Of a stretch of DNA of 32,390 nt, positions 17,479 through 26,919 are shown piece by piece. The stretch's first letter is position 1. Each line of letters begins with the position of its first letter. The position numbers were made by a program, and so were the translations under genes. The notes below the pieces were generated by a model. The model saw only the letters and a list, made by a program, of their open reading frames with translations. It searched no databases and was not told where the DNA came from. This stretch comes from Methanofollis sp. (GTDB lineage: Archaea; Halobacteriota; Methanomicrobia; Methanomicrobiales; Methanofollaceae): positions 1 to 32,390 of the forward strand of contig JASGMW010000033.1 of assembly GCA_030156225.1 (NCBI GenBank). The letters run 5' to 3'.

Positions 17479-18089
17479 TCTTCGCACCTCTTTTTTCCGC
17501 AAAATTCCTTGGCGTACTCGACGATCCAGCCGTGCGCCCGGGCATGGGCGGCTGCGTCCCCGGACAGCACCCGTTCGAAGAGCTCCTTGAGTTCCCGGTA
17601 TGATCCCGAAATCCCCATGCACCCGCAGATGCGCCTGGTATACGCATCGATCACAAACGACGCCCTTCCGAATCCATAACAGAGAATGCTGTCCGCCGTC
17701 TCCTCTCCGACGCCATTGACCCCGAGGAGCATTGCCCGCAGATCCGCGGTCGGCATCTCTGCCAGGGCTCCGACACCGCCGGCATCCTGCACCTTCCGGC
17801 AGATCGCCTTCAGGCGCCGTGTTTTTACCCGGTAAAACCCTGTGGAGCGGATATGATCTTCGATTGCAGCGATCTCGGCAGCTGCGATCCCCTCAGGCGA
17901 ACAGATACCCTCCTTCCTGAGGTTATCGAGGGCCCGCTCCACGTTCTCCCAGCGGGTCTGCTGGGTGAGCACCGCGCCGATGATCACCTCATCTGTCGGG
18001 GCATCCCACCAGACGAACCTGCCGTACCGTCGTTCAAAGAGATCCAGCAGCGCCACTATGCGCTCTTCAGGGTTCATAAAAAGATACAC
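17445..18089 (-). CDS. Endonuclease III-like HhH-GPD DNA glycosylase with C-terminal Cys cluster
   Basis: DEVIIGAVLTQQTRWENVERAL...LLGVNGVGEETADSILCYGFGRASFVIDAYTRRI...FCGKKRCEECRI. Confidence 0.9.
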   Translation of the reverse strand: MYLFMNPEERIVALLDLFERRYGRFVWWDAPTDEVIIGAVLTQQTRWENVERALDNLRKEGICSPEGIAAAEIAAIEDHIRSTGFYRVKTRRLKAICRKVQDAGGVGALAEMPTADLRAMLLGVNGVGEETADSILCYGFGRASFVIDAYTRRICGCMGISGSYRELKELFERVLSGDAAAHARAHGWIVEYAKEFCGKKRCEECRIRILQGSA

Positions 18090-18119
18090 GGAATTCTGGC
18101 TCTCGCCATCCGGTTGTGA

Positions 18120-18392
18120 TCAGTCGATCAGGGGTCTGAGGATCTGCTCGAGGGTATCGGCACGGGTCACGCCCTCGAGTTTATGCATAACAATACCGTC
18201 TTTTTCGATAATAAGCGTCGGCACTACCCTGATACCGTACTTCGTCGCCGCCTCCATGTTCTCGTCGACGTCCACCTTTTTGATCTCGACGTCGTCGCCG
18301 AGTTTCTGTTTGAGTTCCTCGATGATCGGCGTCTGCATCTTGCACGGCCCGCACCAGGTCGCAAAAAAGTCTGTCAGTACTGGTTTGCTCAT
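18120..18392 (-). CDS. Thioredoxin
   Basis: PVLTDFFATWCGPCKMQTPIIEEL...VVPTLIIEKDG; canonical CGPC. Confidence 0.95.
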   Translation of the reverse strand: MSKPVLTDFFATWCGPCKMQTPIIEELKQKLGDDVEIKKVDVDENMEAATKYGIRVVPTLIIEKDGIVMHKLEGVTRADTLEQILRPLID

Positions 18393-18404
18393 ATTCTCCC
18401 TCGG

Positions 18405-18686
18405 TTATGCATGATCATCAATCAGAGAGGTTAAAATTGTTTCGAGGGTGTCGGTGTCGGCGAGGCGTTCAAAGCGTTTCACGACCTTTCCGTCCTTTTC
18501 GATGACAACCGTCGGAACGATCACCAGACGATATGCTGCAATGAGATCGCGTCTTTCACCGACGTCGATTTTCCTGAACTCCACCGCATCTCCGATGCGA
18601 GCCGCCAGTTCGTCGACGATCGCCGTCTGTTTCTTGCAGGGTTCGCACCATGCCGAAAAGAAGTCGATGAGCACCGGCCTTCCCAT
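18405..18686 (-). CDS. Thioredoxin-like protein with CEPC active site
   Basis: PVLIDFFSAWCEPCKKQTAIVDELAARIG...VIVPTVVIEKDGK. Confidence 0.93.
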   Translation of the reverse strand: MGRPVLIDFFSAWCEPCKKQTAIVDELAARIGDAVEFRKIDVGERRDLIAAYRLVIVPTVVIEKDGKVVKRFERLADTDTLETILTSLIDDHA

Positions 18687-18728
18687 GATCTGTCGAATGG
18701 GAAAAAAGAGAAGATAAAGGTATCCGGT

Positions 18729-20186
18729 CTATTTCGAGAGGATCGCCATGATGATCCGCCCGTATGCGGGCCGCGTCACCAGCACCCCGATGAGCACGCC
18801 GAGGATGTTGATGATCGCAAAGCCCCGCAGGGTCGAAAGGTCCATCAGCGCAAGCGGGAGCATCGCGATGAAGGTGGTCGATGCGGCCACGACGATGATG
18901 CCGAGGGCACGCGACAGCCTTTTCAGATAAACGCTCTTCGACGGCACCCGCCCCTCGTACAGCACCTCGTCGGTGATGACGACCAGTTGATCGATGCCCG
19001 TACCCATCACGGCGATGATGCCGGCGATCGAGGCGAGGTCCAGCTGCTGGACGAACCGGGCAATACCGAGAAGGATGATGATCTCGGAGAGATTGACCAG
19101 GATCATCGGGAGCACGATGCTCGGCTCGCGGTATCTGAAGTAGATCACGACACCGACGGTGATCAGGGCAAAGAGCGCCGCAACAAAGGCGACGACCTTG
19201 AAGTAGTCCCCGAGCGTGGCCGAAACCGAACCCGAACCCGCCACTGTCACGCCTACCGGCAGTGCGCCGGCGCGCAGGTGGATCTCGAGATTCTGCGCGT
19301 CCTGCATGCCCGCGTCGCCGGTGCCGGTGGAGGCGCGGAGTTCACGGGTCGACTCGACCTTCAACTTTGCCGCAAGGTCGGACGAGAGCGGCGCCGAGTA
19401 GACCGTCTTGTTGTCCAGGAGCATGATCAACTCATGGTGTTCAGGGTCGTTGACGGCATTGGAGGAGATCGCCGCCTCTCTGAACGCGTCTGCACCCGCC
19501 TCGCTGAGGGTGAACCCGACACCCCAGTCGTTCGATCCCGGCGGATAGACGGTCGGGACAGAGACACTGGTGACGGCTTCGCCGAACAGCACGTGCTCGC
19601 TCTCGTTGTCTGCCGTCTGGACCCTGATCTCGAACTTGCCCTGCTGGCCGACCACCTCGTTCGCCGTCTTCATGTCGACGCCCGCAAGTTCGACGCGCAC
19701 ATAGCGGGTGACGCCGTTCAGGCCGGTCAGAACGTTCACCCGTGCGTCCTTGGTGCCGAGGCTGTTGACCTTGTTTTCAAGGATCCTTTTTACATCCTCG
19801 GCAGTATCTCTGGAAACTCCGGGGTTGTAGGTAACGATCGCCGCACCCTCTTTGAGGAGGACCGGCTGGAGTTCATCCTGCGAGACTTTCTTCCTGATCT
19901 CGATCTGATCGGCTGAAATCGCGACGACCTCGGCATCCAGATCCCGGCTGAGGTTCTCCGCGAGCCGGTCGATGGGCACATCTGTCTGAACGGTGACCAC
20001 CTCCGCCTGGAACTCCATCTGAAGCCAGGATCCTTCCTGGAGATCCAGACCGTACTGGAGATTGGTCGTGAATGCTCCGTCTTCGAAATGTGGTCCGATA
20101 GAGATGACGGAGCCGACGACGAAGACGAGGAGGAGGAGGACGCGCCAGTCGCCAAGCAGTTTTCTGAGGAGACTATCGTTGCTCAT
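18729..20186 (-). CDS. secD: Preprotein translocase subunit SecD
   Basis: LQYGLDLQEGSWLQMEF; VMGTGIDQLVVITDEVLYE; six-TM C-terminal region. Confidence 0.93.
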   Translation of the reverse strand: MSNDSLLRKLLGDWRVLLLLVFVVGSVISIGPHFEDGAFTTNLQYGLDLQEGSWLQMEFQAEVVTVQTDVPIDRLAENLSRDLDAEVVAISADQIEIRKKVSQDELQPVLLKEGAAIVTYNPGVSRDTAEDVKRILENKVNSLGTKDARVNVLTGLNGVTRYVRVELAGVDMKTANEVVGQQGKFEIRVQTADNESEHVLFGEAVTSVSVPTVYPPGSNDWGVGFTLSEAGADAFREAAISSNAVNDPEHHELIMLLDNKTVYSAPLSSDLAAKLKVESTRELRASTGTGDAGMQDAQNLEIHLRAGALPVGVTVAGSGSVSATLGDYFKVVAFVAALFALITVGVVIYFRYREPSIVLPMILVNLSEIIILLGIARFVQQLDLASIAGIIAVMGTGIDQLVVITDEVLYEGRVPSKSVYLKRLSRALGIIVVAASTTFIAMLPLALMDLSTLRGFAIINILGVLIGVLVTRPAYGRIIMAILSK

Positions 20187-21040
20187 ACGTGTTTCCCCTG
20201 TTTCATCACATAACCTTTGAGTATGCCGGCGTTGAGCATCCAGGTGTTCATCAGGTCAACACAGAGACCGATCAGGAGGACCGACGCGATCTGGGAGAGC
20301 ACCTCGACCTGGCCCAGGGTGGTGACGACAAACATCGCACCGACGGCGGCGATGGTCGTGGTCGTCATGATGATCCCGGTCCTGTAGGCGCCTGCAAGTT
20401 TTTCTTCGGTCTTTCCCTGCCGTTTGAGGAGTCGGCTCGTGAGGAGAATGTCGCTGTCCACCGAATACCCGATGAGCATCAGGAGCGCAGCAGTGGTCGA
20501 GAGGGTCAGCGGGATGCCGATGATATCCATGATCGCCGCCGTGATGACGATATCTGAAAATGCCGAGAGCACGACTGCGGTGGAGGGCACCAGGGTCCTG
20601 AAGGCGATGAAGACGACCAGCGCCATCCCGATAAACGAGAATACGAGTGCAATGAGCGCCTGGTACTGCAGCGCGGCGCCGAACGCCTCGCCGATCTGGT
20701 CGATCTTCGCCTCAGGGTAGCGATCCGTTACCTTTCCGGTGAGTTCCCTGTACTGATCGTCGGACATCGGACCGAATTTAATGTACTTTCCGCCGTTCAG
20801 TCCTTCACCGATACTTTCCAGGGGGAATCCGGAAAAATAACTTTCGATCTCTGCGACGCTCTCGTCCGTTATGATCGTCACCGCCGTACCGCCGGCAAAA
20901 TCTATGCCCGGCGTCACCGGCATCCCGGTGCCCGCCCAGTTTATGGCGAGCATGCCGAGGGCCAGCAGAAGCACAATGAGAGGCACCGTCATCATCTGCT
21001 TCGGAGGGTATTTATTGACATCATAGGTGGCAAAACCCAT
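20183..21040 (-). CDS. secF: Protein translocase subunit SecF
   Basis: GIDFAGGTAVTIITDESVAE; GYSVDSDILLTSRLLK; ATGA overlap with secD. Confidence 0.93.
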   Translation of the reverse strand: MGFATYDVNKYPPKQMMTVPLIVLLLALGMLAINWAGTGMPVTPGIDFAGGTAVTIITDESVAEIESYFSGFPLESIGEGLNGGKYIKFGPMSDDQYRELTGKVTDRYPEAKIDQIGEAFGAALQYQALIALVFSFIGMALVVFIAFRTLVPSTAVVLSAFSDIVITAAIMDIIGIPLTLSTTAALLMLIGYSVDSDILLTSRLLKRQGKTEEKLAGAYRTGIIMTTTTIAAVGAMFVVTTLGQVEVLSQIASVLLIGLCVDLMNTWMLNAGILKGYVMKQGKHV

Positions 21041-21208
21041 ATTTACTTACTCTGCCGCATAGGGGATTAAATATTTGGATAACGTCCGTTGCACTCGTGT
21101 TCTCTGAAATACCCGGAGGATCCGATCGGCATCATTCGGGTCCGGGTTGTTTAATGTTCAGGGGCACAGAGAAATGGAACCAGAATAGAAATTTATTTAT
21201 AATGTACA

Positions 21209-21538
21209 ATGCCACACTCCGTTATGTGGTCCCCGGCCGATTTCAAGAAGGAGATTGAGGCCCGCCTCACGAAATATCTCTCCCGGGACAGCACGGGTAT
21301 TCGCCACGAGGTGCTTGCGTTCTTCGTCAGGATAAAGTCAACGACGATACCTGAACTCTACACCCGGCTTTCCAGGACCTTTACGACAACGTATCACTCT
21401 GTGGCCTCAATGGTTGGTATCATCGCTTCACGGATGGGCATCCTGCATGTGAAGCGGGATCAGGACGGACCGAATGCCGTCTATCAGATCAAAGAAGAAT
21501 ACGTGTGCATGGTCGCCCGTCTGCTCGAATGCGGCTGA
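21209..21538 (+). CDS. DUF2551 (HTH-like) archaeal protein
   Basis: LSRDSTGIRHEVLAFFVRIKSTTIPELYTRLSRTFTTTYHSVASMVGIIASRMGIL. Confidence 0.8.
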   Translation: MPHSVMWSPADFKKEIEARLTKYLSRDSTGIRHEVLAFFVRIKSTTIPELYTRLSRTFTTTYHSVASMVGIIASRMGILHVKRDQDGPNAVYQIKEEYVCMVARLLECG

Positions 21539-21586
21539 CCCGGCGATCAGAACAATTTTACCTTTTCCAATGTCCACATATAAAGG

Positions 21587-21850
21587 ATGATAAGGATCCG
21601 GAGAGATTTCTCTTCTGAGAGGATCACGGTTTCGGACGATGTGATCGCGTATATCGAAAAAAAGGGCACGGATTTCAGGGTGTCCACGTCATGCGGCGGC
21701 CCGATTCTCCTGCCGGTCTCGGTGAAACCACCGAAAAACACCGATGTTCAGGTCGGGGCCGGCCGCCGCAGGATCTATGTATCGATGTATCAGGCGCCGT
21801 ATATCGATACGATCGACATGGCACTGATTCCTTTCTCTGAACATGACTGA
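21587..21850 (+). CDS. Small conserved hypothetical protein upstream of archease
   Basis: ORF with good coding character, tightly spaced before the archease gene. Confidence 0.65.
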   Translation: MIRIRRDFSSERITVSDDVIAYIEKKGTDFRVSTSCGGPILLPVSVKPPKNTDVQVGAGRRRIYVSMYQAPYIDTIDMALIPFSEHD

Positions 21851-21852
21851 TC

Positions 21853-22260
21853 ATGCCGTTTGAAGAACTGCCCCATCAGGCCGACGTGCGCGTGCGCGTC
21901 ACAGCCGGTTCCTGCGACGGCCTCTTTGCAGAAGCGGCCAGGGCGATGTTCGCCGTCATGTACGTCACCTGCGGGAGGGGAGAGCTCGAACGCTCTCTCT
22001 CGGTGAACGCTCCCGACATGCCCGGGCTTCTGGTCGACTTCCTTTCGGAACTGCTCTTTATATCTGAGGTCGAGCGTGTGGTCTTCTCGTCGTTCCGGGT
22101 CGAGGTGACCGGGACGAGCCTCGAGGCCGTGGCCTGCGGCGAGCCTTTCAGTCCGGAAAAGCACCGGGGGGGCATGGAAATCAAGGGAGTCTCCTATTCC
22201 GGGCTCAGGATCTTCCGTGACGGGGAACTATTTTGTAGTGAGATACTCTTTGATGTGTGA
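21853..22260 (+). CDS. Archease
   Basis: MPFEELPHQADVRVRVTAGSCDGLFAEAARAMFAVM...LLVDFLSELLFISEVERVVF...GVSYSGLRI. Confidence 0.92.
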   Translation: MPFEELPHQADVRVRVTAGSCDGLFAEAARAMFAVMYVTCGRGELERSLSVNAPDMPGLLVDFLSELLFISEVERVVFSSFRVEVTGTSLEAVACGEPFSPEKHRGGMEIKGVSYSGLRIFRDGELFCSEILFDV

Positions 22261-22269
22261 GGTGTGCTG

Positions 22270-23703
22270 ATGCTTGCGGGGATCGAGAGGATCGATGAGG
22301 TTGAGTGGGAAGTACCGATCGGGTATGTTCCCGGCATGCGGGTTCCCGGCCGTTTTTATCTCTCCGGGGACCTTGCCGGAACCCTTGAAACAGAGGCCGT
22401 CCAGCAGCTTGCGAATGTGGCGGTTCTTCCCGGGATCGTGCGATACGCCCTCGCCATGCCGGACATCCATTCGGGGTACGGTTTTCCTATCGGGGGGGTT
22501 GCGGCATTCGAGCAGGATACCGGGATCATCTCGCCGGGGGGAGTCGGCTATGATATCAATTGCGGCGTGCGCCTGATCGCAACGCCGCTGACGCCTGCCG
22601 ACATCACAAATCCCCGCGCCCTGATCGAAGCCCTCTTCACCACCGTGCCGACGGGTGTGGGTGCGGAAAGCGAGATGCGTATATCCCGGCACGATCTTGA
22701 GGAGATCATGATCGAAGGGGTCGACTGGGCGGTTGCCGCAGGTTACGGCACCGAACAGGACACCGTCCACTGCGAAGAGGGGGGAAAGATGCCTGGCGCG
22801 GACGTTGTGCCGGTATCGAAAAAAGCACGGCAGCGAGGGATGCCCCAGGCCGGGACGCTCGGTTCGGGCAATCACTTCCTTGAAATCCAGGCGGTAGACG
22901 CGGTCTTCGACGACGACGCGGCGCGGACCTTCGGTCTGCATCCCGGTCAGGTCTGTTTCATGGTCCACTGCGGCTCACGCGGTCTCGGGCACCAGATCTG
23001 TACCGATCACCTGCGGACGCTCGAATCGGCCACACGGCGATACGGCCTGGAGATCCCGGACCGGCAGCTTGCCTGCGCCCCGGTGCACTCGCCTGAAGGG
23101 GAGGCGTACTTCGGGGCCATGGCGGCGGCCGCAAACTATGCGTGGGTAAACAGGCAGGTGATCACTCATCAGGTCAGGACGGTGCTGAACCGGATGTACG
23201 GGATCGCCCACGAGGAGATGCCGCTGGTGTACGACGTCGCCCACAACGTGGCCAAAATGGAGACGCACGTTGTCGAAAAGGGGCGCCGGACACTCTGTGT
23301 CCATAGAAAAGGCGCGACGCGGGCGTTCGGCCCGGGCTGCCCTGAAGTGCCGCAGGATTACCGGTCTGTCGGGCAGCCGGTCATCATCCCCGGGAGCATG
23401 GGGAGTGCGTCCTATGTCCTCCGCGGGACGAAGACCGCCATGGAAAAAACCTTCGGGAGCACCTGCCACGGGGCCGGCAGGGTGATGAGCCGGACGAAGG
23501 CGAAGAACGCAACGGCCGGCAGCGACGTCAGGAAGGATCTCCTGAAACGCGGGATTGTCGTCAGGGCGACAAGCGACGCATCGATCGCGGAAGAAGCGCC
23601 GGATGCGTACAAGGAAAGCGACAAAGTGGTGGACGTGGTGCGGCGTGCGGGTCTCTCCCTGCCGGTGGTACGCCTCCGCCCGATCGGGGTGATCAAGGGA
23701 TGA
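22270..23703 (+). CDS. rtcB: tRNA-splicing ligase RtcB
   Basis: AMPDIHSGYGFPIGGVAAF...GGVGYDINCGVRL...LGSGNHFLEIQ...FMVHCGSRGLGHQ...YDVAHNVAK...HRKGATRAFG. Confidence 0.95.
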   Translation: MLAGIERIDEVEWEVPIGYVPGMRVPGRFYLSGDLAGTLETEAVQQLANVAVLPGIVRYALAMPDIHSGYGFPIGGVAAFEQDTGIISPGGVGYDINCGVRLIATPLTPADITNPRALIEALFTTVPTGVGAESEMRISRHDLEEIMIEGVDWAVAAGYGTEQDTVHCEEGGKMPGADVVPVSKKARQRGMPQAGTLGSGNHFLEIQAVDAVFDDDAARTFGLHPGQVCFMVHCGSRGLGHQICTDHLRTLESATRRYGLEIPDRQLACAPVHSPEGEAYFGAMAAAANYAWVNRQVITHQVRTVLNRMYGIAHEEMPLVYDVAHNVAKMETHVVEKGRRTLCVHRKGATRAFGPGCPEVPQDYRSVGQPVIIPGSMGSASYVLRGTKTAMEKTFGSTCHGAGRVMSRTKAKNATAGSDVRKDLLKRGIVVRATSDASIAEEAPDAYKESDKVVDVVRRAGLSLPVVRLRPIGVIKG

Positions 23704-24281
23704 TCGCAAAGGCCGCGATCCTCTGGGACGAACCCGGAACCTTCAACCGGTTTGTGAACGAGTGCTGCGGGGTCTGCTGCGATAACATCAATCAGCACCT
23801 GATCGCCTCCCCGTTTTACCGGGGGAACTATGTGGCTCTGATCGTGCCGACGGGTTTTGCGAACCCGCGCTACTCCCAGCTTCTCCCGGGCCTGCGGGCG
23901 GCGGCCCCGCGGATCAAAAAATTCGTCCGGAACGGCGGGCGACTCCTGGTCTTCGGCGCCGCAGACGCCCGGCCCGGCGCGTATGACTGGTTGCCGTTCC
24001 CGGTGGAGTACAGGCATGAATACATGGTCAGGGCGCTTCGTTTTCCCGGCGACAGTCCGTATGCATCTCTCATCGACGGCTACGATGCCGAAGCCATCGA
24101 GACCGACGGCGTCTTTCCCGTGCATGGCGGCGAGACAGTTGCCGAGACCGTCGACGGCGAAGCGGTCATCGTCGCCAGGGAGATCGGCGACGGCGTGGTG
24201 GTCGTCGCCACAACCCACGAATACCCTTCGGCAAAATTTATGGACGCGTTCTGCACTGCGGAAAGAGAAACCTTATTTTAG
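23700..24281 (+). CDS. Conserved hypothetical protein (GATase-like fold suspected)
   Basis: ATGA overlap with rtcB; FVRNGGRLLVFGAADARPGAYDWLPF. Confidence 0.7.
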   Translation: MIAKAAILWDEPGTFNRFVNECCGVCCDNINQHLIASPFYRGNYVALIVPTGFANPRYSQLLPGLRAAAPRIKKFVRNGGRLLVFGAADARPGAYDWLPFPVEYRHEYMVRALRFPGDSPYASLIDGYDAEAIETDGVFPVHGGETVAETVDGEAVIVAREIGDGVVVVATTHEYPSAKFMDAFCTAERETLF

Positions 24282-24290
24282 AGAAGAGAG

Positions 24291-24734
24291 ATGGAGTGTA
24301 CAGGTGTGATCATGGATCAGTATATCGTCGCTGCCTCTTCCTCCTCTGCGGATCTTGCGCCGATCGTCATGACGGTTCACCTTCTTCTCAACCGCCTGCC
24401 GATCACGGCCCGCTCCCGGGACCGACCCGGCATCCGGGTAGAGGAGGGGCGTGTGGTCGACGATCGCTATTCCGGTCCGGTGCTCGAGGCTGCAATCGCC
24501 GAGAACGCCGTTAAAAAGGAAGTCCCGGTCTCAGGACCGTACCGCGGCGTGCCGGTGGTCGTCGCCCCGGTCAGGGACGGGTCAGGCGCGGCGATCGGCG
24601 CCATCGGTGTCGTGGATATCACCGGCATCTTCGATCTTGCCACACTCATGGAGCACCAGTCAGCGATCCTCAAGCAGGTCTGCGGGAAGGATCCCTGTCC
24701 TCTTCCGACAGAATCTATCTCTGCCAAAAGGTAA
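24291..24734 (+). CDS. DUF2111 family protein (true ATG probably 24312)
   Basis: APIVMTVHLLLNRLPITARSRDRPGIRVEEGRVVD...GAAIGAIGVVDITGIFDLATLMEHQ. Confidence 0.75.
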   Translation: MECTGVIMDQYIVAASSSSADLAPIVMTVHLLLNRLPITARSRDRPGIRVEEGRVVDDRYSGPVLEAAIAENAVKKEVPVSGPYRGVPVVVAPVRDGSGAAIGAIGVVDITGIFDLATLMEHQSAILKQVCGKDPCPLPTESISAKR

Positions 24735-24739
24735 TACCC

Positions 24740-25720
24740 ATGAACGACGCGATACAGCAGGTCTTCAGAACACTTGAATCCTCCGAAGGCCCGATCACGG
24801 CCGATGAGATCAGCAAGAAACTCGGAATCCCCAGATCGGCGGTCTCTCGTCATATCAAGGAACTCAGGGAGAGGGGCTATGATATCGAGTCCTCCCTCGA
24901 TGCAGGCTACCTTCTCGTCAGGAGTAACGGCCCGATCACGGCGGAGGCGATCAAAAAAGTGCTCAGAACCTCATTTATCGGGATCGACACGCGGTATTAC
25001 GAGAGCGTGGGGTCCACGAACTGGGCTGCGAAAAAACTCTGCATGGAAAACGATCCCGCACATCTCAACGGGACGGTGGTGATCGCCGAAGAGCAGACCG
25101 GCGGGTTCGGAAGGCTCGGGCGGGCATGGGCCTCACCGAAAGGCGGCATCTGGGCAAGCATCATCCTGACGCCGAAGATCCCGGTGGATTCGCTCTTCAT
25201 GATCATGATGGCGGCCTCGATTTCGGTTGCCAGAGCGATCCGGCGGAAATACGATCTCGGCGCCCTGATCAAGTGGCCGAACGACGTATATATCGGGGAT
25301 AAAAAAGTGGCCGGTCTGCTGCTCGAACTCTCTGCAGACGGCGAAAATATTCACTACTGTCTCCTCGGGCTGGGCATCGACGCAAACGTGGACATCCAGG
25401 ATCTGTCTCCAGAACTCCAGAAGAGCGTCACGTCGATCAGGGCGGAACTCGGTCACGAGGTCGATCGCACGTCCCTGCTTGCTCTGGTCCTGAGAGAGTT
25501 CGAGAGCAGGTATATGATCGTCCAGAGCGGGGAGTACGAACCGATTATCAGGGAGTGGAAGAGCCTGTCCCTGACGCTGGACAACCGCGTCTCGATCAGG
25601 ACGGCCCGCAAGTCCTTCGAAGGCGTGGCGATCGATATCGACCGGCACGGCGCGCTGATCATCCGCAGGGACAACGGCCGCGTCGAGAAAGTGATTGCAG
25701 GGGACTGTATGCACCTCTAG
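24740..25720 (+). CDS. birA: Biotin-protein ligase BirA with N-terminal HTH
   Basis: N-terminal HTH (ITADEISKKLGIPRSAVSRHIKEL); VGSTNWAAK; AEEQTGGFGRLGRAWASPKGGIWASIIL; IKWPNDVYIGDKKVAGLLLE. Confidence 0.95.
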   Translation: MNDAIQQVFRTLESSEGPITADEISKKLGIPRSAVSRHIKELRERGYDIESSLDAGYLLVRSNGPITAEAIKKVLRTSFIGIDTRYYESVGSTNWAAKKLCMENDPAHLNGTVVIAEEQTGGFGRLGRAWASPKGGIWASIILTPKIPVDSLFMIMMAASISVARAIRRKYDLGALIKWPNDVYIGDKKVAGLLLELSADGENIHYCLLGLGIDANVDIQDLSPELQKSVTSIRAELGHEVDRTSLLALVLREFESRYMIVQSGEYEPIIREWKSLSLTLDNRVSIRTARKSFEGVAIDIDRHGALIIRRDNGRVEKVIAGDCMHL

Positions 25721-25729
25721 GGGCTGCCG

Positions 25730-26239
25730 ATGTACGGAGACGAGCGGCGTTCCCGGATTATCGCAGAGTCCGCAGGCTTTATCGCCCTGATTGCAGCGGG
25801 ATCGTGGATCTCCATCCCGTTTTTCCCGGTCCCTCTCACCCTTCAAACCTTTTTCGTCCTTCTCTCCGGTGCGGTCATGAAACGCTGGGCGGTCGTGCCG
25901 GCAGGGCTGTATATTCTGGTGGGGGCCATGGGCCTTCCACTCTTCCACAACGGGACGGCAGGCGTCGGCGTCCTGCTCGGGCCGACCGGAGGATTTATCA
26001 TCGGTTTTATCGCGGCCGGCCTTGCAGCCGGACTCGCCTACGAGCATGAGTCGGACAGCGTCAGGATCGCGGGGCTCGCCGCTGCATCCCTTCTGATCTA
26101 TCTTTTCGGGGTCTCGTGGCTCGCCGCCTCGACAGGGATGAGCATAACGGCGGCACTGATGGTAGGCATGCTTCCCTTCCTGCCGGGCGACGCAGTCAAG
26201 ACGGCAGCGGTGTTCTTCGTCGCCAGACGGTTGCAATGA
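25730..26239 (+). CDS. bioY: Biotin ECF transporter S component BioY
   Basis: FFPVPLTLQTFFVLLSGAVM...GLYILVGAMGLPLFHNGTAGVGVLLGPTGGFIIGF. Confidence 0.95.
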   Translation: MYGDERRSRIIAESAGFIALIAAGSWISIPFFPVPLTLQTFFVLLSGAVMKRWAVVPAGLYILVGAMGLPLFHNGTAGVGVLLGPTGGFIIGFIAAGLAAGLAYEHESDSVRIAGLAAASLLIYLFGVSWLAASTGMSITAALMVGMLPFLPGDAVKTAAVFFVARRLQ

Positions 26240-26919
26240 TCGAACTCACAGGCATCCGCCACCTGATCCTCGCCATTCCGTCTCTCGTCATTCCCCCGGG
26301 GACGACCGCACTCATCGGCCCGAACGGCAGCGGGAAGTCGACGCTGCTTTCGCTGCTTGCAGGGCTGCATCTCCCGCAGGAGGGGAGCGTCCGCATCGAC
26401 GGCCGTCCGCCCAGGGAGATCGAGATCGGATGGATCGGCGAGTTTCCTGATCAGAGCATGCTGTTCACCTGCGTATTCGACGAGATCGCCGGGCCTTCGA
26501 GGTTCGCCCACCTCCCCTGCGGAGAGACCGGGAGGCGTGTCCGCGAGGCCGCCGCACTGGTCGGGATCGAGGGGCTGCTCACGCGGACGGTCCGCGCTCT
26601 CTCAGGCGGCGAACGCGCCCTTACGGCCCTTGCAACCGCCATGTCCTCCCGCCCGGCCGTACTGGTCCTCGACGAGTTCGACTCGCATCTTGATGAAGAG
26701 ACGGCGCTGGAGGCGGAGAGGGCGCTTGACGCATGCCGGTGCCTTCATGTGATCAGGTGCACCCAGGACATGGCGGCGGCGGCCCGTGCCGACACGGTCG
26801 TATTCCTCAGGGAAGGCTCGGTCATCCACGCCGGACCGCCCGGCGAGGTGTTCCCGGCACTCGAAGGTACCTGTTTTTATCCTGACCTCCGGAGGTACGG
26901 CCGTGCGAGTCGCACTTGA
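26236..26919 (+). CDS. ECF/energy-coupling ABC ATPase 1
   Basis: LIGPNGSGKSTLLSLLAGL; RALSGGERALTALATAM; VLVLDEFDSHLD. Confidence 0.92.
   Translation: MIELTGIRHLILAIPSLVIPPGTTALIGPNGSGKSTLLSLLAGLHLPQEGSVRIDGRPPREIEIGWIGEFPDQSMLFTCVFDEIAGPSRFAHLPCGETGRRVREAAALVGIEGLLTRTVRALSGGERALTALATAMSSRPAVLVLDEFDSHLDEETALEAERALDACRCLHVIRCTQDMAAAARADTVVFLREGSVIHAGPPGEVFPALEGTCFYPDLRRYGRASRT

Noticed and set aside
18987-19916. 309-aa plus-strand ORF opposite secD
   Set aside because: Asp/Arg/His-rich antisense translation; SecD motifs are on the minus strand.
22228-24218. Minus-strand ORFs of about 245-270 aa opposite rtcB and the following gene
   Set aside because: Antisense shadows; the plus strand carries unmistakable RtcB motifs.
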